Source of the DNA: Enterococcus lacertideformus
GTDB taxonomy: Bacteria; Bacillota; Bacilli; Lactobacillales; Enterococcaceae
Direction of reading: 5' to 3'
Length of the DNA stretch: 64,000 nt
Assembly (NCBI GenBank): GCA_015680865.1
Contig: JADAKE010000014.1
Location: 1 to 64,000, forward strand
A program made the translations under genes and the position numbers. The notes beneath the pieces were generated by a model. It was not told where the DNA came from, made no database searches, and saw only the letters and a program-made list of their open reading frames with translations. The stretch's first letter is position 1. Every line of letters begins with the position of its first letter. Shown here one piece after another: positions 26,851-36,545 of this stretch.

Positions 26851-27879
26851 TTACGTATTAGGGAGCAAAGCAAAGACGGGTAGCTCAGGTGAGTATATCA
26901 CTTTATGACCTCGCCAAGTAGTCATCATCAATGAATGATCGAAACGGTTGATTAACTCTTGTAATTTTTGCTCATGCGTCCAGTTACGTGCTGGAAAATG
27001 CTGGATTTTATCCGGACCAATCAAAAAAATAAAATCAGAATGAAAGGTACGAGTGATCTCATTTGGAAGAGCATTTAATTGTTCAATTTGTTTCATCTCA
27101 TTCTCAGAAAGTTCAAAATCAAAAAGTTCTGTATTTTCTTTGATACGACTTGGGGTCACTGATTTAGGAAGTGGTAAAAATTTGTGTTGTAAATACCAGC
27201 GTAAGGCAACTTGTGCAATACTTTTTTCGTGAGCTTTTGCAATTTCTTGCATTTCTGGAACGTCAAAGATTTTTCCTGTACCTAATGGGCTATAAGCTTC
27301 AAGTATCATGTCATGTTTTTTAGCATAGTCCACTACTTCAGATTGTAATTCACCTGGCGCAAGGAAAATTTGGTTGACCATAGGCATGATTTTTGCTGTT
27401 TTAGCTAGGGCATCTAAATGATGTGGCAAGAAGTTGCTGACTCCAATGGCTTTTATTTTGCCAGCTTCGTATAATTCTTCAAAAGCGCGCCAAGTTTGAG
27501 CATTTGCTTCTTCCCAATTATCGCGAAAAGCAACTGGATTTGGCCAATGGATCAAGAAAAGATCCACATAATCTGTCTGAAGCCTTTGTAAGGATTCTTC
27601 AAATGAAGTCATTACTAAGTCATAGCTATGATTTGAGTTCCATAGTTTGGTTGTTAGAAAAATCTCTTCTCTAGGGATGCCACTTTCTTTGATGGCCTGT
27701 CCCACACTTTCTTCATTTTTATAACCTTGTGCTGTGTCAATGTGACGATAACCGACTGCTAAAGCTTCTTTTACAGAAGAAATAGCTACATCTCCATCAG
27801 GTGTCTGCCAAGTACCAAAACCGACGACTGGAATTTCATAACCATTTGATAAACGATACGTATTTGTTAGTGAATCCAT
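26851..27879 (-). CDS. Aldo/keto reductase with foreign C-terminal tail (deletion chimera)
   Basis: Residues 1-270 are a standard aldo/keto reductase: VVGFGTWQTPDGDVAISSVK, GYRHIDTAQGYKNEESVGQA (catalytic Asp and Tyr), LTTKLWNSNH (Lys), LFLIHWPNPVAFR (His), KAIGVSNFLPHHLD and LPKSVTPSRIKENTELFDFE (NADPH site). It reduces aldehydes or ketones with NADPH in the cytoplasm. Normal family members end about 10-15 residues after EQLNAL. Here the frame runs on for some 70 residues (FHSDFIFLIGPDKIQHFPAR, ELINRFDHSLMM, VIYSPELPVFALLP) that do not belong to this fold and that I cannot assign. A deletion probably removed the reductase stop and the start of a neighbour. The reductase domain itself looks complete enough to work. 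Confidence 0.85.
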   Translation of the reverse strand: MDSLTNTYRLSNGYEIPVVGFGTWQTPDGDVAISSVKEALAVGYRHIDTAQGYKNEESVGQAIKESGIPREEIFLTTKLWNSNHSYDLVMTSFEESLQRLQTDYVDLFLIHWPNPVAFRDNWEEANAQTWRAFEELYEAGKIKAIGVSNFLPHHLDALAKTAKIMPMVNQIFLAPGELQSEVVDYAKKHDMILEAYSPLGTGKIFDVPEMQEIAKAHEKSIAQVALRWYLQHKFLPLPKSVTPSRIKENTELFDFELSENEMKQIEQLNALPNEITRTFHSDFIFLIGPDKIQHFPARNWTHEQKLQELINRFDHSLMMTTWRGHKVIYSPELPVFALLPNT

Positions 27880-28050
27880 ATTCTCAACTCCTTAATTTTT
27901 AGTTCACTTTTAAGTGTAGCGCATTTTTGAGAAAAAAGAATCCATTTTGTTTAAAAAAGGGATGTTTTTATCAAAAAAAGGAAAAGAATGGTTTTCGTTC
28001 TGGCATTTTCCCTTTATTTTCCGTAAACTAAATCAGAAGGGAATGAGAGT

Positions 28051-29111
28051 ATGGATATTTATTTAAAAAAAGCCATTTTGCATATTATTGATCGTGAGAC
28101 TGGGTCTCCTGTTTTTTCTCAAAAAGAATTAGATTTAACCAAAGAGTTTATTCGAGAATTTTTACAAAAAAAATCCAAAAAATTTCTTCAGCTCAGACAA
28201 AGACGGGACAGTTGACACCAGAGAGTTTAGTATCGAAGCAATTAGCTAATTGTCAAGAGAATTTTGTTGCAATGAGTGAAGTAATTGTCCAACGCTGGTT
28301 TGAGATTTATCAAGAAAGTGAAGAAGCGCCAAGTGCTGATGTGTTTGCCGTACTGTATGAAGTTGATGCGGTCCTGTATTTTGCTTTGTTAAAAGTTAAT
28401 TACCGAGAAGCATATACTCATTTTGTAGAGGCAGATGAAACAGGAATTGACAATCGTTTGATTTTGAATCGTGCCATATTAGGCTCAAAATCACAAAAGG
28501 CAGATGAAGCTTTTGCAGTTGATGTAACCAATCTCACATACGAATTGATTGAAAAAAAATATGAGTTTTCTGGAAAAAAAGAATTTTATTTTTCGGATAG
28601 AGTGATTGAAAGCATACCCGCGCCTTCTCTTGAAGAAAATGTGAAAGTTATTCAAAAAGTGGCGAAAAGTTTAGGGAAAAAATTTGAAACAGAGGAATTT
28701 TACCTTGTAGCTGATTTGAAAGAAGCTGTGTATGATAGTATTGAAGAAAAGGGAAGATTAGATCATGAGTTGATTGCTGAGAAAGTATTTAAAGAAAATA
28801 TTACAGCAAAATTAGCTTTTCAAGAAGAAGTCCAAGAACAAGTTTTTGTCACAGAAGCGCCAACAGTAAAAGAGGTACAAGAAATTTCTGAAAAAAAATT
28901 TGGGAAACAAAAATTTAGATTATCCAATGGAATAGAACTGATCGTACCGGTAGATGTTTATAGACACAACAAGGTTAAAAAATCATTCACTGAAATGATA
29001 GAAGAAAAATATCAGAAAAAGCCCCATTTGAAACAATCAAAATTTTTAAAGAAAATTAATAAAAACGAGCCTGAGATAACCTTTTCTTTCAGGCTCGTTT
29101 TTATTATTTAA
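28051..29111 (+). pseudogene. Nucleoid-associated protein (NdpA/YejK family), frameshifted
   Basis: The start is the ATG at 28051 (MDIYLKKAILHIIDRETGSP) behind AGAAGGGA. After residue 40 an A8 tract (28164-28171) is one base short: with nine A residues the frame continues IQKISSAQTKTGQLTPESLV and the rest. The downstream part is open to 29111 and has VLYEVDAVLYFALLKVNYRE, LNRAILGSKSQKADEAFAVD and FRLSNGIELIVPVDVYRHN, as in the 37-kDa nucleoid-associated family. The end is also odd: the frame passes straight through the terminator hairpin at 29064-29099, adding NEPEITFSFRLVFII, so the native stop near KINK was probably lost through another one-base change. Function of the family in Firmicutes is poorly known. 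Confidence 0.75.
29064..29104 (+). terminator. Terminator inside the end of the ndpA frame
   Basis: AACGAGCCTGA (29064-29074) pairs with TCAGGCTCGTT (29089-29099), then TTTT. Its location inside the present reading frame indicates loss of the original stop codon. Confidence 0.8.
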
Positions 29112-29161
29112 CAAAGGAGATTTTTTATGAACATTGAAGGTCACTTAGTTTTACATAGTTA

Positions 29162-29530
29162 TTATTTTTCTATTTCCTCTATTGCTTTTTTGGGCACTTC
29201 TGAACGAGAAATTTCTTCCCAACTAAGGACGCCTTTTTTAGGATTAACTTTTAGTTTTAAGTACGCATTTAATTTTAAGGGATGTTATCTGAATTCTTTT
29301 AACACTACTTGTTTCGATTTGTCATCTTTAGAATAAACGGTCTGGTGATAAATGTAATAGGTGGTGCTCCGATCGATATTGTCTTTTTCGGTTTCTTTTT
29401 CTCCAATAGTGGTGATTTTTGTGTAATAAGCTGTGCCACTATAAAAGTAATGATAAGCAACAAAACTACCTCCAATAAATACAGACAGTACCACGAGTAA
29501 ACTAATCAGTTTTTTCATTTGCGCTTTCAC
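29162..29530 (-). pseudogene. YxeA-family small exported protein, internal TAA
   Basis: The N-terminus MKAQMKKLISLLVVLSVFIG is a signal peptide or anchor with AGGTG upstream. The frame stops with TAA at 29285-29287 (after VVLKEFR). In the same frame it continues HPLKLNAYLKLKVNPKKGVL, SWEEISRSEVPKKAIEEIEK, exactly the conserved C-terminal half of YxeA/DUF1093 proteins (YLK, KGV-SWEE, VPKKA). So a single base change (Gln or Glu codon to TAA) removes the last third. Full length would be about 122 residues. The family consists of secreted or membrane-anchored small proteins of unknown role. Confidence 0.8.
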
Positions 29531-29718
29531 CTCTTTTCTATATATTTCCTATTTGTTTCGATTCGTCTATAAAGTCGATAGAAAATAAGCATTTATAAAT
29601 AATTTGTTAAGATTTACTACTCTTTATTGCTAAGTAATTGGTTGATTTGGTTTTGGGTGCCATGATATCTATGTACTATGTAATACAATGTAGAGTAGAT
29701 GAATGATTATATTTAAAG

Positions 29719-30081
29719 ATGGTGATGAAATTGAAAGGAATGACTGAGTTATTAAAAGGAGTCTTAGAAGGGGTCGTCTTACAGATTATTAAAAACCGCG
29801 AAGAAACATACGGATATGAAATCACAAATGAACTAATCCAAGCAGGTTTTCAAGAAATTGTTGAAGGAACGGTTTATACTGTATTGCTCCGATTGGAAAA
29901 AAAGGGATTAGTGACGACAGAGAAAAGAAAATCTGAGTTAGGCCCAGCACGAAAATTTTATAAATTAAATCACCAAGAAGTTATCTATTTAGAAAATTTT
30001 TGGGAAAAATGGGACTTTTTAGTGTCGCAATTAGTAAAAGTCAAAGAAGAGACGAATGCAAAAAGGAGTGGAAACAAATGA
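29719..30081 (+). CDS. PadR-family transcriptional regulator
   Basis: A 120-residue winged-helix protein with LLKGVLEGVVLQIIKNREET, YGYEITNELIQAGF, VEGTVYTVLLRLEKKGLVTT and GPARKFYKLN, the hallmark PadR features (YGYEI, Y-L-RLE--GL, GP-RK-Y-L). PadR proteins bind DNA as dimers and usually repress a neighbouring operon. It overlaps the next gene by ATGA, so the downstream DUF1048 genes are coupled to it. This arrangement (PadR followed by two DUF1048 genes) is common in Firmicutes. Start codon uncertain: 29719 or the ATG at 29725. Confidence 0.9.
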   Translation: MVMKLKGMTELLKGVLEGVVLQIIKNREETYGYEITNELIQAGFQEIVEGTVYTVLLRLEKKGLVTTEKRKSELGPARKFYKLNHQEVIYLENFWEKWDFLVSQLVKVKEETNAKRSGNK

Positions 30082-30416
30082 ATTTTTATGACAAAGTTAC
30101 TGGCAAGGACATAAAGCGTTCGTTTGATGCGTTGAATAGTCGTGTCGCTCAATTACCACAAAAATACCAACAGGCGTGGGATCAGATACAAGAGCATATT
30201 TGGGTGTATACCAATTTTTCAGGGAGAAATCTTGTGCCTATTTTAGATGCCATTTTAGAATTATTAGAAGAATCAGCATTAGAAAATAGTAGAATTGAAA
30301 ATATCGTAGGAAAAGATATAGAAAAATTTATTGCAACAATTGCTAATGTACAGGGAGCAAAAAATCAGCGTGATAAATGGCGTAACCAATTAAATAATAC
30401 GGTAGCAAAAAAATAG
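30078..30416 (+). CDS. DUF1048 family protein (first copy)
   Basis: A 112-residue protein with its ATG overlapping the padR stop (ATGA), preceded by AAAAGGAGTGG. Sequence features: FYDKVTGKDIKRSFDALNSR, RVAQLPQKYQQAWDQI, IWVYTNFSGRNLVPILDAIL, and VGKDIEKFIATIANVQG. It shares the pattern LP-xYQ-x-W/Y-I and the C-terminal (G)xDxxxF with the next gene. All-helical, cytoplasmic, function unknown. DUF1048 genes nearly always sit beside PadR regulators. Confidence 0.85.
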   Translation: MNFYDKVTGKDIKRSFDALNSRVAQLPQKYQQAWDQIQEHIWVYTNFSGRNLVPILDAILELLEESALENSRIENIVGKDIEKFIATIANVQGAKNQRDKWRNQLNNTVAKK

Positions 30417-30433
30417 GGAAATGAGGAGAAGGA

Positions 30434-30721
30434 ATGGGTATCCGAGAAATGATTAAAGAAAAAAAGATTTGGCAATATCACATGAATCGTATAAAACAAT
30501 TACCTCAAGAATATCAAATCGTCTATAAAGAAAGTCAAAAATATCTTTTTAAAGTAGCCCCTGTGGAAATTTCAGAAAGTACTACCTGCTTACTAGCGAT
30601 GATCGATTTATTTGAAGAAGGGGCAAGGAATGGTAAAAAAGTATTGGATATAACAGGAGAAGACGTTGCAGCATTTTGCGATGATTTGTGTGATGGAGTG
30701 ATTGGAGAAAATGAATGTTAA
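30434..30721 (+). CDS. DUF1048 family protein (second copy)
   Basis: A 95-residue protein 17 bases downstream of the first copy, ribosome site GAGGAG. It has IKQLPQEYQIVYKESQKYLF, CLLAMIDLFEEGARNGKKVL and ITGEDVAAFCDDLCDG, paralleling the first copy. It is probably the product of an old duplication inside the padR operon. Function unknown. Last gene of the operon; no clear terminator is visible. Confidence 0.85.
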   Translation: MGIREMIKEKKIWQYHMNRIKQLPQEYQIVYKESQKYLFKVAPVEISESTTCLLAMIDLFEEGARNGKKVLDITGEDVAAFCDDLCDGVIGENEC

Positions 30722-30898
30722 ACCAACCAGTCATTGGAAATTTAAATAATATCAAAAGACAAGTAGGGAAGAAAAAATACAAAAGATTATAGAAAGTTTT
30801 GAAATTGTTCGTTTAAGTTGCCTCCCCCTATGATTTTAACTTTTATCTAAATGGCTAGAACGAACTTTCTTAGGTTATTGTATAGAAAGTGTTCTTAG

Positions 30899-30926
30899 TT
30901 GACTTTGACCAATATTAACGTATAAT
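30899..30926 (+). promoter_or_regulatory. Promoter of tufB
   Basis: TTGACT at 30899-30904 and TATAAT at 30921-30926 with 16 bases between them. The transcript leader would be about 125 bases. Strong sigma-A match, fitting a highly expressed gene. Confidence 0.65.
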
Positions 30927-31057
30927 AGCAATTGTTCAATACTTACAAATAGTAAGAGGGACAGATTTTTTTAGATTTTTTTCAAAAGAGTCTATAATGA
31001 ATAACAAAAGAGAGCTAAAAGATAAAAGCTCTAAATTATTTAGGAGGTTTGTTAATT

Positions 31058-32245
31058 ATGGCAAAAGAACATTATGATAGAAGTAAACCACACGTAAATA
31101 TTGGGACCATCGGACACGTCGATCATGGAAAGACTACTTTAACTGCTGCAATCACTACCGTATTAGGTAAAAAAGGCTTAGCAAATCCTCAAGACTATGC
31201 AAGTATTGATGCAGCTCCTGAAGAACGTGAACGTGGAATTACAATTAATACTGCGCATGTGGAATATGAAACTGAAAAACGACATTATGCACATATTGAT
31301 GCACCAGGACATGCGGATTATGTGAAAAACATGATTACTGGAGCTGCGCAAATGGATGGAGCAATCTTGGTTGTCTCTGCAACAGATGGTCCAATGCCAC
31401 AAACGCGTGAACACATTTTACTCTCTCGTCAAGTAGGGGTAAAATACTTGATTGTTTTCTTGAATAAAACAGATTTAGTCGATGATGAAGAACTCATTGA
31501 TCTTGTTGAAATGGAAGTACGTGAGTTATTAAGTGAATATGGTTTCCCAGGTGACGATACACCAGTGATCAAAGGTTCAGCTTTAAAAGCTTTGCAAGGC
31601 GATCCTGATGCGGAAGCTGCGATCATAGAATTGATGGATACAGTAGATGAATATATACCAACACCTGAACGTGACACAGATAAACCATTATTATTACCAG
31701 TAGAAGATGTCTTTTCGATTACTGGACGTGGGACAGTTGCATCAGGCCGGATTGATCGTGGCGCTGTTCGTGTCGGCGATGAAATCGAAATCGTAGGGAT
31801 CAAACCAGAGACACAAAAAGCTGTCGTGACTGGAGTAGAAATGTTCCGTAAAACGCTTGATTATGGTGAAGCTGGTGACAATGTGGGTGTGTTGTTACGA
31901 GGTATTCAACGTGAAGACATTGAACGCGGTCAAGTAATCGCTAAACCTGGTTCAATTACACCGCATACAAAATTTAAAGCAGAAGTTTATGTTCTAACAA
32001 AAGAAGAAGGTGGACGACATACGCCATTCTTCAATAACTATCGTCCTCAATTTTATTTCCGGACGACAGATGTTACTGGTACAATTGTTTTACCAGAAGG
32101 TACAGAAATGGTTATGCCGGGAGATAATGTAACGATTGATGTCGAATTGATCCATCCTGTTGCCATTGAAAATGGGACGACTTTCTCAATCCGTGAAGGT
32201 GGACGTACAGTTGGTTCAGGTATCGTAACAGAAATCGAAGTTTAA
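31058..32245 (+). CDS. tufB: Elongation factor Tu, second (streptococcal-type) copy
   Basis: A 395-residue EF-Tu; the start is the ATG at 31058 with AGGAGG 10 bases upstream. G-motifs: [11 protein letters not shown] (P-loop), RGITIN (effector), [16 protein letters not shown] and GSALKAL. Domains II and III are complete, ending [11 protein letters not shown]. It delivers aminoacyl-tRNA to the ribosome. It is not in a str operon (no fusA or rpsG nearby). The segment [20 protein letters not shown] is streptococcus-like and differs from the enterococcal tufA as I remember it. This fits the known tufB of the E. faecium group, acquired by horizontal transfer from streptococci. It stands alone with its own promoter and terminator. 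Confidence 0.93.
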   Translation: MAKEHYDRSKPHVNIGTIGHVDHGKTTLTAAITTVLGKKGLANPQDYASIDAAPEERERGITINTAHVEYETEKRHYAHIDAPGHADYVKNMITGAAQMDGAILVVSATDGPMPQTREHILLSRQVGVKYLIVFLNKTDLVDDEELIDLVEMEVRELLSEYGFPGDDTPVIKGSALKALQGDPDAEAAIIELMDTVDEYIPTPERDTDKPLLLPVEDVFSITGRGTVASGRIDRGAVRVGDEIEIVGIKPETQKAVVTGVEMFRKTLDYGEAGDNVGVLLRGIQREDIERGQVIAKPGSITPHTKFKAEVYVLTKEEGGRHTPFFNNYRPQFYFRTTDVTGTIVLPEGTEMVMPGDNVTIDVELIHPVAIENGTTFSIREGGRTVGSGIVTEIEV

Positions 32246-32290
32246 GGAGAAAACTATTTCTACCAGTTTTGCTTTGATGTTTTGAAGAAC

Positions 32291-32345
32291 AAGTCCTACT
32301 TTTCTAAAGTCCTTTGGTTTTTAGAAAGGTGGGCTTGTTATTGTT
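32291..32345 (+). terminator. Terminator of tufB
   Basis: AAGTCCTACTTTTCTAAA (32291-32308) pairs with TTTAGAAAGGTGGGCTT (32320-32336), followed by GTTATTGTTT. Confidence 0.7.
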
Positions 32346-32492
32346 TAGTATAATTGTTTTTTTGAGAGAAGGAAAAACTGGAGTTGTATATATCAAACAA
32401 AAATATAGTTTGTTACATAAATAGAAAACGCTGATTTTATAGTATAATCAAACTAACAAGAACCGATAAATAAAAGATTGAAAAAGTTATTT

Positions 32493-32790
32493 ATGAGGAT
32501 TACAGTGAATATTTTCTATTCTGGCGAAGAAGATCGTGCGGTGAAATTTGCTAAAAAAAATAATTTAACGTGAGATTGTGGACAGAATCAGAGCGTGAGA
32601 AGGCAATGAGTGTTACGAGTATTTTTTCCTGTAGAAGGATTCGCATTCAATATTATTGATTGACGGCTAGCGTGATGAGGAAGCAATCAATCGTCATCAT
32701 AAATTTGAAATGATAGCCGGGATTGTCAGAAATATAATTTACGGATGAAAGTAGAAGAATTTCAAGGAATAAATATAAGGCTGTTTGTTT
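32493..32790 (+). pseudogene. Antibiotic-biosynthesis-monooxygenase (ABM) domain remnant
   Basis: The ATG at 32493 gives MRITVNIFYSGEEDRAVKFA before the frame breaks in an A8 tract. In other frames one reads RIRAREGN-like scraps, YEYFFPVE, SILLIDG-like words, RDEEAINRHHKFEMIAGIV and NLRMKVEEFQGIN. This order matches small ABM/quinol-monooxygenase proteins of about 95 residues (conserved EYFFP, LLID-W-DE, HH). At least three lesions; no product expected. Assignment by motif order only. Confidence 0.55.
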
Positions 32791-32864
32791 CCTATGATTT
32801 GTTGCAAGGATCAAATAGTGAGAAAGCATTTAGGTATTATAGAGTTATTGTAAAAAAATAGGCT

Positions 32865-32973
32865 GGGACAGAAGCTTATTTCCGAAGGAGTTGCTTCTGC
32901 TACCGCCGTGTATCCATATTTAGAGTGTGAAACAAAAGGAATCTTTACTTTTGTCCCATACTCTTTTTTTTAT
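32865..32973. repeat. Family B palindromic repeat, copy B4 (inverted)
   Basis: The hairpins run in the reverse order to copy B1: GGGACAGAAGC (32865-32875) faces GCTTCTGC at 32893-32900, then 32923-32938 pairs with 32948-32963. Bases 32941-32963 are the exact reverse complement of 3034-3056, and 32884-32901 that of 53167-53184. Confidence 0.8.
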
Positions 32974-33006
32974 TTAACTATTTTTTTGCTATTTGTTTTT
33001 GGGAAA

Positions 33007-35605
33007 CTAACGTTTTTGAAGCCATTTTTTTAGACCAAACAGTCGATTTTTTTTGTTATCGATAGGGGCATTATCGATGATCAATAAGGCAATCATCACA
33101 TAAGCGATCCAACTATCTCTAGAATAGGAGGTATAGCGAGAAATCCAATTTGTAGCGTATTTATCCTTGTATTCACGCAACCCATGGAAAGAATAGAAAT
33201 GGGATCCAAATTCATAGACTAAGTAAGCGATCCGTTCTTGGATGAAACTTTTTCTTGAGGTACCCACATTTGAAAGAGGCGCCATACCTAAATTAAAGAA
33301 TGTAGTATTTTATTCTTTCATTTGTTCAAATAGATGTAGAAAAAGAAAATCCATACTTCCCGCAGGGGCACGATCAGGATCATAGCGCATCAAATCAATC
33401 GTCCCGATTTCATTGTTTGTGTAGGTGGGCATGATCGAAGCAAAAGCGACCATCTCTTCTTCTTGGTTTTTTAAAACTGCAATTGGGGCTCGTTGTAGAT
33501 ATTCTTCTGAAAAGAAGCAAAGTGAAAAGCCTTTTTCTTTTCGACTGCCTAACCAATGATCAGAAATTTGTTTTAGTTCGTTCATTTGTTCAACAGAAAA
33601 CGGGGGATAGATCATTTTAAAGGTAAAGCCTTCACGGGCAATTCGGTTTAAAATTGCGCGAGCTCCCTTCATTTTCTTTCCAGAAGTAGTAAAAGAGTCA
33701 AGCGCAACATGAGCTTCCTCTCCCATTTTAATAAAGTCATAGCCAAATTCATGTAAGATCATGACGATCTCTTCACTTGTTTCGTAGAAGACTGGTAAGT
33801 AACACAAACGATCTGTCTCATTGATGAATACTTCGATAGCTTCTGAAAAATCTTCTTTTTTTCCTGAAGGATCTCCCATAACGATACATTTATTGTTGTA
33901 GCAAGCAAACTGTAACAAGACAGTGCCTATTTGATCCTTTTCATAAATAAACATTCGTTTATCCTTTAAGAAGATCAACTGACTATCAGAATTTCCCCCA
34001 AATGTATTTAATACAGCTAAAGCTTTTTCTTCATCAAAGACCTCGCCAACTTGTTGTTTCTTTCCTTGTAGGAAATGGACAAAAAGAATGATAATGAAGC
34101 TTACTGCAATAATGGCAAGTAATCCAGATAACCAAATTTTCTCGGAAGGAAATAAAAAGAACGAAATAAAATGATGTTTGCGATGTGGAAAAGTTGGTAG
34201 ATTATAAACACCGATAATAATATAAAGTAATGATAATGCACCGATAATGAGTCCATCGATGGTTAACCATTCCCAAGAATAAATGATTTGTTCTCGAAAA
34301 AGTTCACTTTTAGAAGCGATAACGATCAACAACAATAACAGTAGAAAAATGACTGCGGTTAAACTAAAATCTGTGATGGTTACATAAATAGATGCCAGAA
34401 AGATCAATATAATCTTAGGCCAATAGGATCTTTTTACACGTGCGGCAATTCCTCTTCCCATGATGACAAATAAAAATCCTAACAGGATACTTGGAAATTG
34501 GACAATAAAATGTAACTTCAAATGATTTAAACTATGCAACCAGCGAAACTCTGTAAATGCTTGTGGAATCGTTGCGGATAAGTACCATCATGATACCCGA
34601 AAAATATAAAAGTACTACTACGACCTTATGGGCAATTTCAGTTGCTAATTGTTTAGGAACACCAGAATAACGTTGATCAAACGATGATCCAATATTTTTA
34701 AAGAAAAAGATGATCCCGATTAAAAATGGAATAATATAATAAAAGATTCGATAGAGCAATATCCAAACAACCACAGTTTCTTTCGACACACCAATTGCAG
34801 ACAAGCCAATGATCATCATGACATCGAAACTTCCAATTGAACCAGGAATCATTGACACGATACCAATGACAGAGGCTGCGATAAACAAAGGAATGGTTTG
34901 CCATAAATCAACTTTGATATCCATGAGAAAACCAACTGTAAGAAAAGTCAATAAGACGCCCGACCATTCTGAGATTGACACTAAAAGCAACTGACCTTGT
35001 GTTTTTAGTGAGAGACCACCTATAATAACCATCTTTTTTTAATGTGGTGATCAGAAAGACAAGAGGAAAATACAAGCCTCCACCAATCAACCAAATCCAG
35101 TATTGTTTAATAAAAGGTGAAACAGGGGTAAAGAAAACCATAAAAAAGGAAACTAAACTATAAACAGATAATCCAGCCATTAAGAATAAAAAAATTTTTG
35201 ACAAAGCTTGCATTAGCTGCTTGTTGTCTTTTTTACGACCATACAATTCAGAGCGCAATCCGATACTGACAAAACCACCAAATCCAGCCACATTATTGAT
35301 CGTATTAATTAACCAGCTTGTTTCAAATAAATAACGTTTTTTTGTTTTTGATCCAATAATTGATTGAGAATGATATCATAACCAATCATTGGTGAAACAG
35401 AAATTAGTCCAATCAAGAGCATAAAACCTGTTTTCCATAAAGGAATCGTCTTGAAGGTCTCAGCTAATTGTTCCACGGATAATGTTTTACCAATTCTTAT
35501 CAGTTCGCTTACAATAATTGCAATTACCGAAATTAAAAAAATTGTTTTAAAGAGACCTAAATGGTTTTTGACCCATTGTAAGGCTTGTTTTAACAAAAAA
35601 ATCAC
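33007..35605 (-). pseudogene. mprF: mprF (lysyl-phosphatidylglycerol synthase/flippase) with at least four lesions
   Basis: MprF normally has about 850 residues: an N-terminal flippase of many membrane helices and a C-terminal transferase that puts lysine from Lys-tRNA onto phosphatidylglycerol, lowering surface charge. Here the coding is broken by an A7 tract at 35337-35343 (eight A needed to continue RYLFETSWLINTINNVAGFG), another A7 at 35036-35042 (eight needed before MVIIGGLSLKTQG), a one-base change near 34580 (before ATIPQAFTEFRWLHSL), and an in-frame TAA at 33310-33312 (after HLFEQMKE; then NTTFFNLGMAPLSNVGTS). The transferase core (NRIAREGFTFKMIYPPFSVE, FASIMPTYTN, DLMRYDPDRAPAGSMDFLFL) is otherwise preserved. 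It follows the hydrolase gene by 12 bases. Loss should raise sensitivity to cationic peptides. Confidence 0.9.
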
Positions 35606-35617
35606 CTACTATTCTTT

Positions 35618-36334
35618 TTATTCAGACAAGAAATCAAGTACTTCTTGGTTGAAACGTTGAGGATCTTTTCTAGCTAATTGATGCCCTTGCTCATTCACCA
35701 GCACGAAAGAAGCATTTAGGATGGTTTTTGCCAGATAAAGAGAGTGTTGCAATTTAATCACATCTTTTTTTCCTACAATAATCAATGTTTTACATTTGAT
35801 TTTTTCGAGATCTGTGGTTGAAAGTCCAATATTTTTTAATAATAATTTGACTACCAATAGATTCTTTCTAAAGGAAGGACGAAATAGACAAAGCACCCAG
35901 AGAGCTATATAGTGCAAGTAACTTAAAAATCTTGAGGAAAATAATACCCCTTTGACTAAAGTGTTTCCTGAATTCAAAATCAGACGCTTAACTTTTTCAG
36001 GATAATAACTTGAAAAGACTAGGGCGAGATTTGCACCATCGCTAAAGCCAAGAATATTTGCTTTACTGATTCCTTCAATTAGCATAATCGTGTAAAGATC
36101 TTCCGTCATTAAACGAAACGATAAGGTATTTGCTTGATTCTTTGAGCGCCCGTGACCACGGCTATCAACAAGGTAAACAGTATAAAACTGCTTAAAAATG
36201 GGGACTTGTTCTGAGAAAAAACGACCACTGCCATCATTGCCGTGAAGTAAAAAAAGGGGATCGCCAATTCCAATTTTTTCATAATAAATTTCAGTTCCAT
36301 CTGCCATTTTTGCATATTTCTTTTCTTTTTCCAC
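35618..36334 (-). CDS. Alpha/beta-hydrolase upstream of mprF
   Basis: A 238-residue alpha/beta-hydrolase starting at a GTG with TAGGTG upstream. It has the oxyanion motif FLLHGNDGSGRFF, YLVDSRGHGRSK, the nucleophile elbow ILGFSDGANLALVFS (Ser about residue 99), the acid IIVGKKDVIKLQH and the catalytic His in NEQGHQLARKDP. It is cytoplasmic, with an unknown ester substrate. It ends 12 bases before mprF, and both genes share the upstream word GTAGGTGATT, so they form one operon. Esterases paired with mprF in other bacteria hydrolyse aminoacylated lipids, which suggests (no more) a similar role here. It is intact although mprF is not. Confidence 0.85.
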   Translation of the reverse strand: MEKEKKYAKMADGTEIYYEKIGIGDPLFLLHGNDGSGRFFSEQVPIFKQFYTVYLVDSRGHGRSKNQANTLSFRLMTEDLYTIMLIEGISKANILGFSDGANLALVFSSYYPEKVKRLILNSGNTLVKGVLFSSRFLSYLHYIALWVLCLFRPSFRKNLLVVKLLLKNIGLSTTDLEKIKCKTLIIVGKKDVIKLQHSLYLAKTILNASFVLVNEQGHQLARKDPQRFNQEVLDFLSE

Positions 36335-36545
36335 ATAATCACCTACTGTTTAAAGTATAACGACAATCCTCCTCTAAGAGCAATTGTTTTACTAAAAAAA
36401 ACAGCGATCATTTTCGTAAGATAGTAAAAAAACTAAAAATTTCATTTTTTATTAAGGAAAGGAGAAATTGTTCACTAAGAAATGGTCAAGATCGGCAATC
36501 AATAGTAAGATTAGAAAAGAGGTCAAAATAACTAGGTGAATTTAT

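Noticed and set aside
29127..29336. Plus-strand frame with an apparent ribosome site after ndpA
   Set aside because: It is the antisense of the yxeA coding sequence, whose family motifs are clear on the minus strand.
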